From NCBI RefSeq assembly GCF_001039355.2, contig NW_019775496.1:117678-181677 (forward strand): a stretch of DNA of 64,000 nucleotides, given 5' to 3'. How positions within the stretch are numbered: position 1 is the first letter of the stretch; each line of letters begins with the position of its first letter. Shown piece after piece: positions 12,121-24,600 of this stretch. Below the pieces are notes generated by a model that searched no databases, was not told the DNA's origin, and worked only from the letters and a program-made list of their open reading frames with translations. Source of the DNA: Lingula anatina. Taxonomy: Eukaryota > Brachiopoda > Lingulata > Lingulida > Lingulidae. The position numbers and the translations under genes are program-made.

Positions 12121-13687
12121 GAGAGAGATCGGGGAGGGCGAAGATGTGAAAGGGGGATCATAAGTGTGACTGAAAAAATGCATTAATTTTCGCGTGTATT
12201 CGGTCGCACTCAAAACGAAGTGAAAAGGCTTTCAGAAGCAGAGAAAAGATCCGCTCTGGGTAAAAAATTGATCTAGATTCACGAAGGTTTCGTGGTACAT
12301 GTAAAAGGTCCAATTGTCTGAAAAAAATTGCTGGCTACGAGGCCTGCTGAAAATATGCTTCGTTTTGTGGAATGGTAGTCCGCTAAGAACCGTTGTCCGT
12401 TCCCCATTACTTTGTACAGGTGATATTCGGCCCATTTACTATCCCCAATACTCCGACTAATCCTTTANTCCCATTTACTATCCCCAATTCTCCGACTAAC
12501 CCCTTAACCTGTGCTACTCATGGGACCCCCGGCGTTCCATTCATAGGACTACCACTCCTGTCAGACTGGCTCGTGATTTTAAAATAAAAAAAAATTACAC
12601 AGACTGTTATCATAACAATAAACAACATTTCACTCTCCCCCATTCAATACCATATGAACGTATTACTCTTGGTGGTTGCCTTTGACGAAAAAAAAGACAT
12701 CATGGAATAAGATCAATATGCCATTCCCCTGTGAGTGAATTAATCTTTGTGGAACAAATAAAGCGATTTAGATCATGTTGCTAGTAAAATGTGCCACTAC
12801 CAGCACAAAGGCTTTGAACCGAAGGTTGACTCTATGAAAATTTAAAGAGCATGTTGATAAAAATTATGGAAGAAGTGTATGAATAAAATAAATAAAGTTC
12901 TCGTTACTGCATTGAAACTTACATGTAACAAAACTTAGGCTGAGCGTATATATAATAAATAGCAAATACATTTATAATTTACATTTCAACCACAGTGAAA
13001 AAGTATAAACTGGCAACAAACGATAAATTTTCTATTATCAATGTAAATACTCCCAACCACTGTGCAGTGGAGTTGATTGAAAACGATCTACAAAAAAATG
13101 AAGTCTCTCTTTTTTTAAGTGCAATATTGCTACCCTCCGATGTCACAGGAGCCTCTGAAATATAGTACACAAAATACATAAAATAATATTGTAAGAGCAG
13201 ACCCTGTGAGCAGAGAGTACATTATTGCTGAGGTGTTATCTGAGCACCGAAAAGCTACTAGTACTCTCTGACCACAGGGTTCGCTGGTGGTCTGATACAA
13301 AAATGTTGAAAAGCAGTGTGATTTTGTAATATAGTATTTTAGTGGGCCCCTGACATCAGAGGGTACCGCATTTAGAGGGGGGTCAGGAGGGGGGTCATGG
13401 AACCCCCCCCCCCCCCCCCCCGTCGATGGAAAAAAATCACACCTGTGGTCCCCGCTTGAAATTATAATTTTGACTACCTGAATCAAAGTTCTAATAAACC
13501 GTAACAAATGGTACATTTCGCCTTACAAAATACCATTTTTTCGGGGCCCTAAAGCGGTCCCCGAACCCCACGCCAAGGGGGGGGGGGGGTCGACTTCTTA
13601 TCCTTTGACCCCCCCTTCAAATAATCCTTGATCCGCCCCTGGATATGGATTATTACATTGCCCACTGTCGGGATGGTTTTAGTTGGG

Positions 13688-13731
<44 letters not shown>

Positions 13732-14107
13732 GGGGTGTCATTCAGTGCGCATGTCATTGTGACAGAGAGAACGCATGAGCGTGTGAAATCAGAAACCTAC
13801 CTGCCACGCAAGAGCGTGTAAGTTTGCATGCTCATGCGCGAGATGCACTGCACGTCTTGCAACATGCTGCCACGCAAAAGCCTGTCTTCCACCACGGCCG
13901 CAGAAAAATATTGAACTTTTCTCCGACTCGGTCCTATCTCTTTTGACCAAATGGAAGCAGTTACATCTGGGTCAGGTATAGAATTGTGTTATGAATAAAG
14001 CAAAGACATACCAGTATATGTGAATATATAGTGGAAAATCAATCTGTGACCCTGGTAGAGAATGGCAACACCCGGGTGTTAGTGAGAATGCCTTTTAAGG
14101 TCGACAG

Positions 14108-14150
<43 letters not shown>

Positions 14151-14363
14151 TTGGAGAGAGAGAGAGAGAGTGAGAGAGAGAGACTTTCCCTTACCTACCA
14201 CCTTATTCTCAAGCTCCGCAACAAACGAGCCGTCTTCGTTAGCCTGGAATAGCGCCCGCACCATCTCCATGCTATAATTCCACGACTCCAACTTAGTCAG
14301 CTGCCACACCGCCGCCACATCTGTAAGCTGCATCAACCTTACAGTTACCGAATCCGCCGACAT
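9079..14363 (-). CDS. GNAT N-acetyltransferase, complete coding exons (copy 2)
   Basis: Three minus-strand exons (14195-14363, 9958-10044, 9079-9713) join in phase 1 to give 296 residues. The N-terminal half is a GNAT fold: MQLTDVAAVW opens beta1, and the exon 2-3 junction creates RGKRIGT, the Q/R-x-x-G-x-G/A loop that binds acetyl-CoA pyrophosphate. The C-terminal half (DIVGYGVIQ, LGPVYGES, STRMY) matches the second domain seen in YitH-type acetyltransferases (Acetyltransf_18). The protein likely transfers acetyl from acetyl-CoA to a small molecule or amine; the substrate cannot be read from sequence. It has no signal peptide or membrane segment, so it is probably cytosolic. The first intron contains the 419-base N run, so an extra exon there cannot be excluded, although phases already match. 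Confidence 0.85.
9958..10044 (-). CDS. GNAT exon 2
   Basis: A TCATTTCAG acceptor leads into 87 bases coding VIMGANLSETEAFGGAWIV and KEVRGKRI, ending before GTACGT. It supplies the beta4 strand and most of the acetyl-CoA loop. Confidence 0.85.
10174..10592. other. Assembly gap (419 Ns)
   Basis: A run of Ns flanked on the left by an A homopolymer and on the right by a truncated zeta element. Open frames reported across it are meaningless. It lies inside GNAT intron 1. Confidence 0.99.
10593..10647. mobile_element. Truncated family zeta element
   Basis: The end GCTTCGCATCCGCG...AATCCGCCCCTG matches the right end of the element at 15910-16209. The rest is inside the gap. Confidence 0.6.
10648..13349. 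other. GNAT intron 1, repeat-poor part
   Basis: I find no exon with paired splice sites. A GT/G homopolymer tract lies at 12090-12120. A repeat at 12379-12560 contains the single N at 12469, with GGGGATAGTAAATGGG-type sequence repeated on both sides of the N, so the join probably duplicates an overlap. Confidence 0.5.
13350..13641. mobile_element. Short hAT-like element, family zeta
   Basis: It contains GGGGTCAGGAGGGGGGTCATGG, the AAAAAATCACACC segment, CCGAACCCCACGCCAAGG and the right end GATCCGCCCCTG. It lies in GNAT intron 1. The left terminus is degenerate. Confidence 0.6.
13688..13729. repeat. (GT)n microsatellite
   Basis: About 21 GT units in GNAT intron 1. Confidence 0.95.
14107..14182. 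repeat. (GT)n-(GA)n compound microsatellite
   Basis: The tract sits beside the exon 1 donor of the GNAT gene. On the transcribed strand it is a CT run then an AC run just inside the intron. Confidence 0.95.
14195..14363 (-). CDS. GNAT exon 1
   Basis: It starts at ATG in MSADSVTVRLMQLTD and ends VVG before GTAAGG, phase 1. It encodes the first beta strand and helices of the GNAT fold. A GA/GT microsatellite begins only about 15 bases into the intron. Confidence 0.85.
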
Positions 14364-15909
14364 CGTTTATAAACACAGGTAGAGAGAGAGATACAGGCCA
14401 CAGATATCTAAAACACAGACTGGCCTCTACATCACAAACCGCATTACAAACGTTCACAATATGCAGTCCTTCTTGGCAGCCGTTTTGTAGGTTTTTTCCT
14501 CTGCTTTTTGCATGTAAGTGCCGTATACCTAAAGCCTGTAGAGCTATGTGCCTATTATACATATACCGATATCTTACATGCATGCCCTTCATGCGATTTA
14601 AATTAGGTCAAATCAAGGCTGAAGTCAGCGTGGCGTATGGGGCCGAAAAAGGGGCACTTGAAGTTATCTAACGAATCTAGATAACACTTGGGTTCTGATT
14701 AATATATTTCTAGCAATTATCGATTGTATGGAAGAAATTAAGATTTTTGGCCTAGCTTCTAAACACCGTAAGTTTTGTCACCCAAATTCAACTGTCACGT
14801 TCAAAAGAAACGCCTAGTTTTGGGCACATGACTGTTACAGTGTTTGTTCATTCACTGATACGTTTATCAGTTTGCTAAGCCCTTCAAATTGCCATTACAC
14901 AAATCTTAGTAAATCATCCATGTGGTGACAAAAAATCGTGTTTGAATCACTCATAGTTTCAAAGATCATTGGAAATGCATCAGTACAATACACTTAAACT
15001 GGTAACGACATATAACTGCTGAGAGCAGTTAAGTCAGGAACTATAGTGAACTCTGACACTAAGTGTGTACATGTGTTTCGATCAACCGAACTCCGAAATA
15101 AAAATTGATTCTTGTACGTGCCTCTCTCTAGGGTCCTGAGTATCCTTCCCTTTAAAAAGACAAAACGAGGCAATTAATTTATCAATTCTACATGAAACTA
15201 CATGTACCAGTATATCTCATTTGTCAAAATAACATTGTCACTTCCAAGCACGTACGTACCTATATAGATGTCATATTTTACGTACACACCAAAAGGGATT
15301 GTGTATATTAATAAACCTTTATTGTATTTTTTTTCTCCATTTGTTTAGCCAGCATGGTATTTGTTAATAAAAACAAGTGCGCAGGATGCTCGATTGTCTC
15401 AATTGCGCCAATAAATATAGGATAAAGCTGCACCGGATGGTAACTATAACGATTGTGGCAGGTGTGCGGACACAATGTGTAGCAATCAGGACCTGGTCGC
15501 CCTTTACAGGCCAGCAGAAGTTCTATTTCTAAAAATAATGATTTTAACTTTAAGCTTTCTAAGTCTTTTCTGATCCCAATCTAAATCAGCAATGCTCCTC
15601 TGAATTTAAGTACAGTGTAATTTCATTGAAAATATCAACCAACTTGGCATTAATTGGTTCAAGGGGTGCTGACATTTCAGTCTAAAAGCTAAAATCAACT
15701 TTTGGCGTATTATTAAAATTTTTGAAAAAGATTCCCCAAAGCTTGAAGACACCTGTAATAAGTGTAGGCGACTTGATCCGTTTGAGAAAACAGTAGGTCT
15801 AATTAATGCGTTTATTCTTAATATCATTAATGGAATTTGAACTTGATTAAATGACAATTGATATTACCAGTAAAGCGTCAAGGTCAGTTACATGTACCTG
15901 TACAGTACG
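14364..15909. other. Region upstream of the GNAT gene
   Basis: This should hold the GNAT promoter, which reads to the left. I see no clear TATA box, no other exon and no known repeat apart from AT-rich sequence. Confidence 0.4.
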
Positions 15910-16209
15910 CAGTGGCAGATGTAGAGGGGGGGGGGGGGGGGTCAGGGGGGTCCAGACTCCGTCCCCCTTCAATTTCTGAAAAAAAAAACCACACCAATGG
16001 TCCTCTCTTGAAATCAAAATTTTAAATAGATGAATCAGAGTTCTAAACCGTACCAAATGATAGCCTACCGTTCTCCCTTTAAAATACCAAAATTTTTGGG
16101 GCCCTTCAGCGGGCCTCGAACTCCACGCCAAGAGGTGGGGGAGGGGGGGAGGGAGGGTCGGCTTCGCATCTGCAGTCCACCCCTTCAAAAAATCCTGTAT
16201 CCGCCCCTG
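15910..16209. mobile_element. Short hAT-like element, family zeta (full length)
   Basis: It runs from CAGTGGCAGATG to ATCCGCCCCTG, about 300 bases. GTACG occurs directly before it and one base after it, so a partly decayed target duplication is likely. Internal open frames are accidental. Confidence 0.7.
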
Positions 16210-16688
16210 TGTACGTGACCAACGTTCACAATCACTGCCACGTGATCATTATTAAATCGACAGGTGAAGGTTAGATTTTACATTATTTCTCATTTTTAAA
16301 GCCCAGGAAAAATACTGAAAGCATGGACTGAATGGGAAACCAGTTTAATGTAATGTAATATACATTTACAAAATAAAAAAGTTAAAGGATGTACAATGTT
16401 TAAATAGCGAGAGAAAAATATTCACGTCGGCAGGTATTGGTAATCAAATAAAGCACGGTAATTAGTCACCACTCTTTTGCTTACAGGATCGTTTTTCACG
16501 CTTTACCTGCGCTGACATTAAGTCAGCGGCACGCATTAAGTCTTTGTCTGGGCCTCCCCACCTGGCCACCAAAACGAGGCTCTATTATGTATACTTTCCC
16601 CTTAACCTGTCGCCATTTTGAATTTACCTGTGGATGCGAGAGGAATGAGGATTCGGTAAAGAGACGTTAAGACTTTGAAAAGAAAAAG

Positions 16689-16782
16689 ATGGAGTCCTTG
16701 CTCGGAAATTGTCGCTTCTCAGGAATGATCTCAGCTCTTCTAGCTTCACTTCTTCTGATCGTACTCAGTGGAATAGACACAG
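16689..16782 (+). CDS. Shisa copy 1 exon 1 (signal peptide)
   Basis: ATG opens MESLLGNCRFSG followed by a 17-residue hydrophobic core and a GTGAGT donor, phase 1. The region homologous between copies begins at 18563, so copy 2 has no visible equivalent. Confidence 0.8.
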
Positions 16783-19700
16783 GTGAGTAAGTAAACAGGT
16801 GTTAAAGGGCACAGCGTTGGAGAAAATTCAAATTTAAAGGGGTTTAACGACCACTGTACCCGTAATAAACAAGGCCTCTCGTTGAGCAGGGTGGGTTATA
16901 AAATGATAAGGCGGCTTTCATGGGCGTCGTAACCAGCACTAATATATACTGGTACGATAGTTTTTTCGTAAAAAGTTAGATTTACCGATTTTAATACTTA
17001 ATCCGAAGAATTCACAATGGCACAATGCAGATGTGGACATGTGCTTCAAAGCTTGGGTGCAGTAAAGTTTGACCTTGTCTAAAACAAAATTTACAAGCTA
17101 CAGTACAACGAGAGTTCTGAAACTTTGCAATTGATTTTATAAAGTAGCCCTTATATTTAAAACAAGTTCTTTAGAACTCAAATGGAAACAATTGGAGGTA
17201 ACACAAAAGGACAGTTTAGATGAGGGGGTTCTCATTTACGTAACTTTGCCGCAGTGATGTTTAAAAACTCCCGAACATTCGAACTCCCATTTCGATGCGC
17301 CTCATATTAAATTCATATAGAATAAAGAACTTTGAGTTGACAACCAAACATTCCAATGCTAGGACCCATCACAATGGGCCCCCAAGTCCAGCAGTATCCT
17401 TCTTTGTAAAAATGCTAGTAATGCATTAGGATAATGATGACTAATGGAGCTTGGGCCTGTCTTGAGGATTGGTCAGGTGATTGGTATGTCCTCGCACTCG
17501 TTGTGTTCTCAACACAAACAAAGATGAGAGGTTTCGAAACATTTATAATCTCAATTTAAAAATACGATGTGGGGCTTTATTATATATTATATGTATATAT
17601 GCTTCATGTACGAGTGTCTTCTTGAAAAAGTGAAAAAGTTGCCCTTTACAAGGAACGACACTTTCTACATGGGGTTAAAATAAATGAAGCTCTACATGTA
17701 CATGCAGAGGTAAAAGTTACCCACCACAAGAAGGGCCCTGGCTATTTTCTTTCACCACTGGCTGAATCAAAACAAATTGGAATGTTTTTTTTAAGATGTA
17801 TAAGTAGGAAGTATAGAAAGCATATTTCATATTTCAACTGTAACACAAGCAAGTTTGTCAATATTGTGTTACATACACCCATATCTTATTTTTAAACTGA
17901 GGATTTATATGTTTTAATCATATCATAAAGAATAAAAGAATGCACGAAAACAATAAAGACAGGTTCCTTAATGTAACTTTTACCCCCCTTTAATTGACCA
18001 AGCTTGACACATTTCACAGACCCCTAATCAAGTATTGACTCCAAGGGCATTTTTTCGGCTTTAAGGGGGGGGGAGGGGGGCTCTGAATCCCCAATCCCGA
18101 CCACAGGTCTGGTAACTGGCCATATTTCCAATACTCATTATAATACAGTCTATGAAATCTATCTTTAGGACGTAAAGTGCTCTATAAAGTCTATTTTAAG
18201 GACAGTTAACGTCTGAAGGTAAACGAAAAGGATGATAAGATAACACTTAACAGTGTTAGTTTGTTACTCCTTCACTTCACCGTGGCTGGCAAGTTCTACC
18301 TATACAGTTATTTTCTGTAACCATCCATAGAGTTATTTTCTGACCCCCTCCCTTTTTTGAGACTAACTCCGGAGAGTAGACTGGTTGATCGTCCCCCCCC
18401 CCCCCCCCCCCCGCCATCTCCCTACTACGTCATCCCCCCAGTGATGAAGTCCTACCCTCTGATATGAGGGGCTCATAAAATAGAATACTAAATTTCAGTA
18501 TGAGAAAGAATAATTTTGTAACAGGCTACCGGCACGCCCTGTGGTCCGAAAGAAAAGAAGTACTAACTTTAATATTTTTGTCTTTTAAACGTCAGAACAG
18601 GATGAATTATAACTTACATGTTGATATGAACAAGGACGTATAAGACAATAAACGTCCTTGATATGAAGGAGAAGCCTTTTAAGAGTCACAGAGAGGCTAT
18701 TTTCTCTGGATATCCACTCCACCACCTGTACACATTTCTGTGCTGTGAATCCAGCGAGAATCTAAATCACAAAAAAGACCACATTACCTGGCCGATCTCT
18801 GGTAGATAGAGAGGAGTGGAGAATAAAATGGACATTTAATTGCATTTCACCTGTTTGCGTCCCAGTGCTGAAAACAGGTTTAATTCGACTGGCACTTGAT
18901 GTCCCCTTAAGAATTCGTCGAAAACTGTCTGTAAAGATCAATGACAGTTGTAAATGATCGAAGTGGGTTTGATATATATAGAGAGGGCAGGCAGAAACAT
19001 AAGGGTGCACATATCATAAATAAATGATAAATATACATGTATTGCAGGTCGTGCTATAATCTTATATAAGTAAAAGTAATTCTACCGTCACTGGTAGTGA
19101 TTTTCATTCTCACACTTTGCTTAAACGTCTCAGCAATGTTTTTTTTCTTCTGGAACATAAACCTAGACGGGTGAAAGTTTTTACGATCATGCCTGATTGC
19201 AGGATTTTCAGTCTTCAATTTGATCCCTTTTATTTCAAAATGTTTTTAAAAATGCGATGAGGAATTGCAAGCTGCGTTTTCAGGATTTTCAGTTTTGACA
19301 TCTTTCACCCATGTATCTTCGCGCAGGAAAGCCGTCACTTTCGCCCGGGGCAGAGGATTACGAGTTTTGCTTAACTAAGCACAAAACGCTACTTATGCAC
19401 GTACATAATATCATGAATTAATTACTCCCTTTGGCAAAATAGGACTTTTTTGTGTGTGTGTTCGAAAATGTTTTTTTTTTTCATTTGGCTGAACATCAAC
19501 GGTGGTAGTAAATGTTACAAACACTGGTAAAATTGTTGGACCAAGCTGGGGTCTGGGTTATAAGGCCAATGGGAGTGGAGGTTGATGTGACATATGAATG
19601 TAGAATGTGTCTTTCAAGCCACGCCCCTTCTTTTACAACTCGTGTCTATGCTAGTTTTAATCAGCCTCGGTTGTTTCTTTCTAAGAACTAATTTTTTTCA

Positions 19701-21596
19701 TTGGTCTTTCAGTTTTCAGTGGACTTTACAACAAAAATTTGTTAACAAAAATGGGATTTTTTTAGTTTGAAAAAATAAAAACATGACCCCTGCAGCTTCT
19801 TTCCACGTTGGACCTCGGTCACTGATTGAACGCTCTCGATATAACCTTCATTGATAATGTCTCATATGACCCAAAAGTAGTCATTTTCTTGAAGCTACTG
19901 CCTTGACAAGACCATTACTCAGCAGATGTTTCTTTTTATTTTTATTTTCAGTTTCGTCCCAAATTCAGATCAAATTTGATCCCCAGCGCGACTGCTACAA
20001 CTACTACAATCTAAAGAACGAGAAACTGTACGGTGACAGATGTGCGCAAGACCAAAAATGCTGTGGAACGTGTTACTACAGGTAGGCATGTCAGTTTCAG
20101 GGGCGGATCCAGAGCTATTTTCTGACCGTCGTCCAAATTATCTTTGTCGATCCATCCTCTATTTTTGACCGTCTTCCGAGAGAAAAAAATTAGATACCCG
20201 TCAATGTAAACTTGAAAATCTGACCGTCTTCCAGAAGACCCAGAACACGGCCTAAATCCGCCCCTGAGTTTAATCCTTAGTAGTTTTCGTCCTATGTTTT
20301 ATATACAACACTGGGGACAGTCATTTCAAGGAATAAGAGCGCATTCAGGACAGCGGACTAGCAGATCCTCGATCAAATATAGCCGAACGACTTGAATGCT
20401 TGCTGCGTAATCCCCACATGGAATCTGTTCAGTTTCTAAACGGGAATTAAGCGGCAAGGATTTAAGTGAGTCGTCATATTTGATCCGTGGATGAGTTAGT
20501 TAGCTGTCCTGAATGGGCTCTTAATTATCTTCTTCCTTCGCCATTGCAACAACAAATGCCAGAGACCCATCAAACTTGAAGATAAATCTTACGTCTACGG
20601 AATATCGTTGGCCATTATAATGTTCTGATCTTATAATTTAAATGATCAATTAAAATTATTTTAAATTCTTTGAATATTTATGTTTCCAAGCGATGCAAAA
20701 TATGCAATACGTATGCGACCATCACAATCAATTATCTAATAAGATTTTTAGGAAGTAAAATGAATTTGATTTTATCGTCTCATTCCAGATATTGTTGTAA
20801 GGAAGAATATGCAAGTTCAAAAGTCAACCAACTCCTCTGCACTAACAATGACGTCGAGGGAACGTATGCCACTGAAATGTGAGTTCACTGTTATATGTTT
20901 TTGACTATTAATATCTTTGTTTGTTCAGTTGTTTTTTTATTCAATGCAGGTGAGCAAAGGAAAGCAGTTAAAACATGACAAATTTAACTAGAAAAGCACT
21001 CCGAGAGCGCAAACCTCCGCCAAGGCAGCAAATTTTGATTATTATTGTTTATTGATTGATTTCTGATCCGGATCACCACCAAAAACTAACCATCTCTTCC
21101 TTGGCCCACTTCTGACAGTTTCTGAAAATTTCATCAAAATGGGTCCATAACTTTTTGAGTTATGTTGATGACAGACAGACAAACAAACAGACAAACAGGG
21201 GTGAAAACATAACCTCCTTGGCGGAGGTAATAAGTTGGTTGGTGTGTATATTGTATGTGTGATAATTGTCGGTAGACATAATTTTATTAATGCGTGTGAT
21301 TCTTTTAAACAAGCACAGTAAAGGGTGTGTCGTTGTGCGTTTTTTCCCTTTAGGGATGAAGATAAAATTGATGTCTGGGCATTTAAAATGGGATTTCATA
21401 CTTTCAGACTTTTTAGATTTGTACTGATAGAGTTAAAATCGTGGAACTGGCTGTGTCCCTGCGTTAAAATCAAAACAATTACCAAGCTGTATATTTTCTT
21501 TTAATATTTTTGAACTCTCTATCTGTCATGTTCTTTTATTAAAACGTTCCTATCAACTTTCTCTCTCTCTAACATACACACACACACACACACACA

Positions 21597-21634
<38 letters not shown>

Positions 21635-24600
21635 GTTGTAAATGCAATTTCATGTTTCATTAGTTCGTGCTTTTTCATTTGCCTCGCTGCTTCTCCTTTT
21701 CCTGGAGAACCACAACCCATAACCAAAACCCTCTTCACTGACATTTTACAATTTCCAGGAGCGGTCGCAATTTTCCCACTGTTTCCCTGTTTGTTATTTC
21801 AAATACAGAAATGGTTAATGGGTCTCTGTTTGCCCAGCTCTTACCCTTGGTTCTTATGAAAAACACGCCCGGAAGTCTTGAACAAAAGTCTTATCATTCT
21901 ATCATACTGTGTATGTACATTAACCCTTGTAATTAACTATTATGCCAAGCCACGATGCGATTTATCTGAAAATACGGAAATCTTCATCGAAATCCCTGTT
22001 TCAGAAAATGTCATATTCGACTGCGTTGTGCACTTATTCAATTGGCAATTTAAACCAAAACACAGTTTGGTTACTCAGATAATATGCCAAGCTGTCCTTG
22101 CGAAGTTAAAATGTTCAGTCAGAAATACATGGATAAGTTTGAACAAAGGCATTGTTTCGGTGTCTTAAATATACTTACAACTTCCCAGTCCGAAGCCAGC
22201 AATTTCACGAGGGGGGGGGGGTCTTTTTTCTGAAAAAGTGGAGCTTTTATCATAAAACCTTCGTGTACCGATATCAATTTTTACCCAGAGTGGACCTTTT
22301 CCTGACAAAATGAGCTGTTCGCTCGAACCACCCTGGCTACGGATCTGCCAGTGTTACTGTAATACAGAGCCTGATAGAAAGTGGGTCGTTGATTCTATTT
22401 TCTACGCCTATGAATTCTGTGTGCTTTTCCCTGAAAATCGTTATGGGTGTCTTAACTCACCTTTTTGTTTATTTTGGTAATATCGGTTATAAAGAAGTAG
22501 CTGAAGTATTATGCCCACGTTTGTTTGTTTTGGTATACATAATTAAGGGAGGATTATTCCTGGGAGAAATTAAACTTAAACGTTCTATGTCATGTGTTTT
22601 GAGAGTAAAATCAACTTCCAATTTTTAATTTATAAATCGTATAGTGAAACGGGGCTAAGTGATAATGGGCTTATTTCAACAACAGCGCTCGGTTCTTGGT
22701 AACAAAATCGTACGGTAAATTATTTGTTCGCTCAACTTCACAACCTTTTTACATCCAGAAATGATTAGAAAAGTCCAAACGGATGATAACGCAGCTATAG
22801 AGTTTTTTAAAGGCTGCTTAGTGCTTCAGAAGTTCAAACAAAATTGTAGAAGTTTGACTACCAAATACAAAATACGAGAAAGTTGTTTGAAAAAGTGTAG
22901 TTGCATATAAAAACGTATGTTTTTTCATTCGCGTGTGTATGTTTCAGGTAACTACAATTTTCAACCTCAAAAACGCAATGAGAATGTGATAGTAAAATGG
23001 TGTTTAATTTAATGCTCTCCCAAATATTTTCTGTATTATCAAGGTGCGTTGAATCCATATTGACTTCATTGCTGTTCTGGGTATTCATATATGACCGCCA
23101 AGCAAATATATGGTTAACGACTCATTTGGTTGGAAAAGACGACCGATTTCTTTTCCAACTGCAGATCTTTTTGTGATATTGAATAGTTTTTTTTTTTTTT
23201 TGGGGGGGGGGGGGGAGGAAACGGCAACCGAATTTCTGGTTTCTCAGCCTTTGCACATGATGGTCATATTAGCATCCGAACAGCAATAAGTTAAATCTGA
23301 TGCGAACGCACCTTGAAGTTGAGTCTGTAAGGCGCAGAAAAGTGTCTATCTAGACATGTCATATCCCAGCTTTGGTAAGGGGAAGTAGGCTATTATCGGT
23401 CCGCACGGGTCTGTCTAACTATTTTAGGCTAACTTAGTTGGCTTTATTTAGTACGAAGAAGGAATTGCATTAAATTCAATTCATTATCATTTAACCAATG
23501 TAAGTCATAAATTCAGTTTTTGCTTCAAAATTGCGCTTTCACCATTTTTGTTGAAATTCAGTGAGATGTAGCTTTGAGAAAAATACTAAACTCAGATTAT
23601 GTGTGAGTTTTCAAATTGTTGCGTCAGATATTAACGCAAAGATTTAAGAAAAAAAAAACAAACAAGAAAGTTCAATGCCAGACCCCGTCGACCGAGGTTT
23701 GCCTAATGTAACTCCTACCAAATTTTTAAACGAAAAATCAAAATGAACAAAAATAAACAGACCCTTGCGAACTTGTTATAATAGCAGCGTCCTATTTTCC
23801 CTTCCAGGCCCCCGGGACTGGTGTATTTGACATACCAACAAATCGCCGCCATTATCGCCACGGCAGTTGTCGGACTAGCTGTTATTGTGACCTCGATTGT
23901 GCTAGTTGTGATGTGGCGGAAACGATCCGGTTGTTTCAACAGAGCAAAACCTTAAAGAGCATGCGCAGCTTAGCTATGTGGCCTTTGACCTAACTTCGTG
24001 ACCATCAGGAAACTTCGTAGTGAAAACAAAAACAGCCAGTAGAGTCAGTGACTTCTATACATGTATAAATTAATGTAAATTTGTTTATCCAGGTAGATAT
24101 CTAAATAACAAAGTTAAACTTTGTTGAAACTTACGGTATTTTTAAGGAGATTTTATTACTTTTATTAGATCTTTTATCCAGGGTTTACAAAGTTTAAATT
24201 TGTTTTTTTCCTGTTCATAAATGTACATTTGTATCAAAAAGTAATCACAAGATAGCAATAAGGAGAACAGTTTCAAATTGCTTGATTTTAGCAAAATTGT
24301 CACTTGTAGGCCTTTGTATTTGTGCACACTCTTTGGGTTTTGTTTATTTGCTATATTTGTCGTGTTTTTTATTGATATTTTTTGCTGTGTCCAATAGCAA
24401 AGACAACAAACCCACCGACGATTAGACCTCGAATCATTACATTCCAAAGCAAATAATTTTCTCTTTATACGTAAGGATGTAAGGAATAGTTTAATTCAGA
24501 AAGCAGTGCAAAATATAAGAGCTTTTCTGTGCTTGAGAAAAACTTGTGCATAGTTATGTTATATATTTTCGTACAGTTTGTCTTTTTTAAAAAGAATTTG

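Noticed and set aside
15847-16218. Proline-rich and glycine-rich open frames near 16 kb
   Set aside because: They are translations of the G/C-rich ends of a zeta element.
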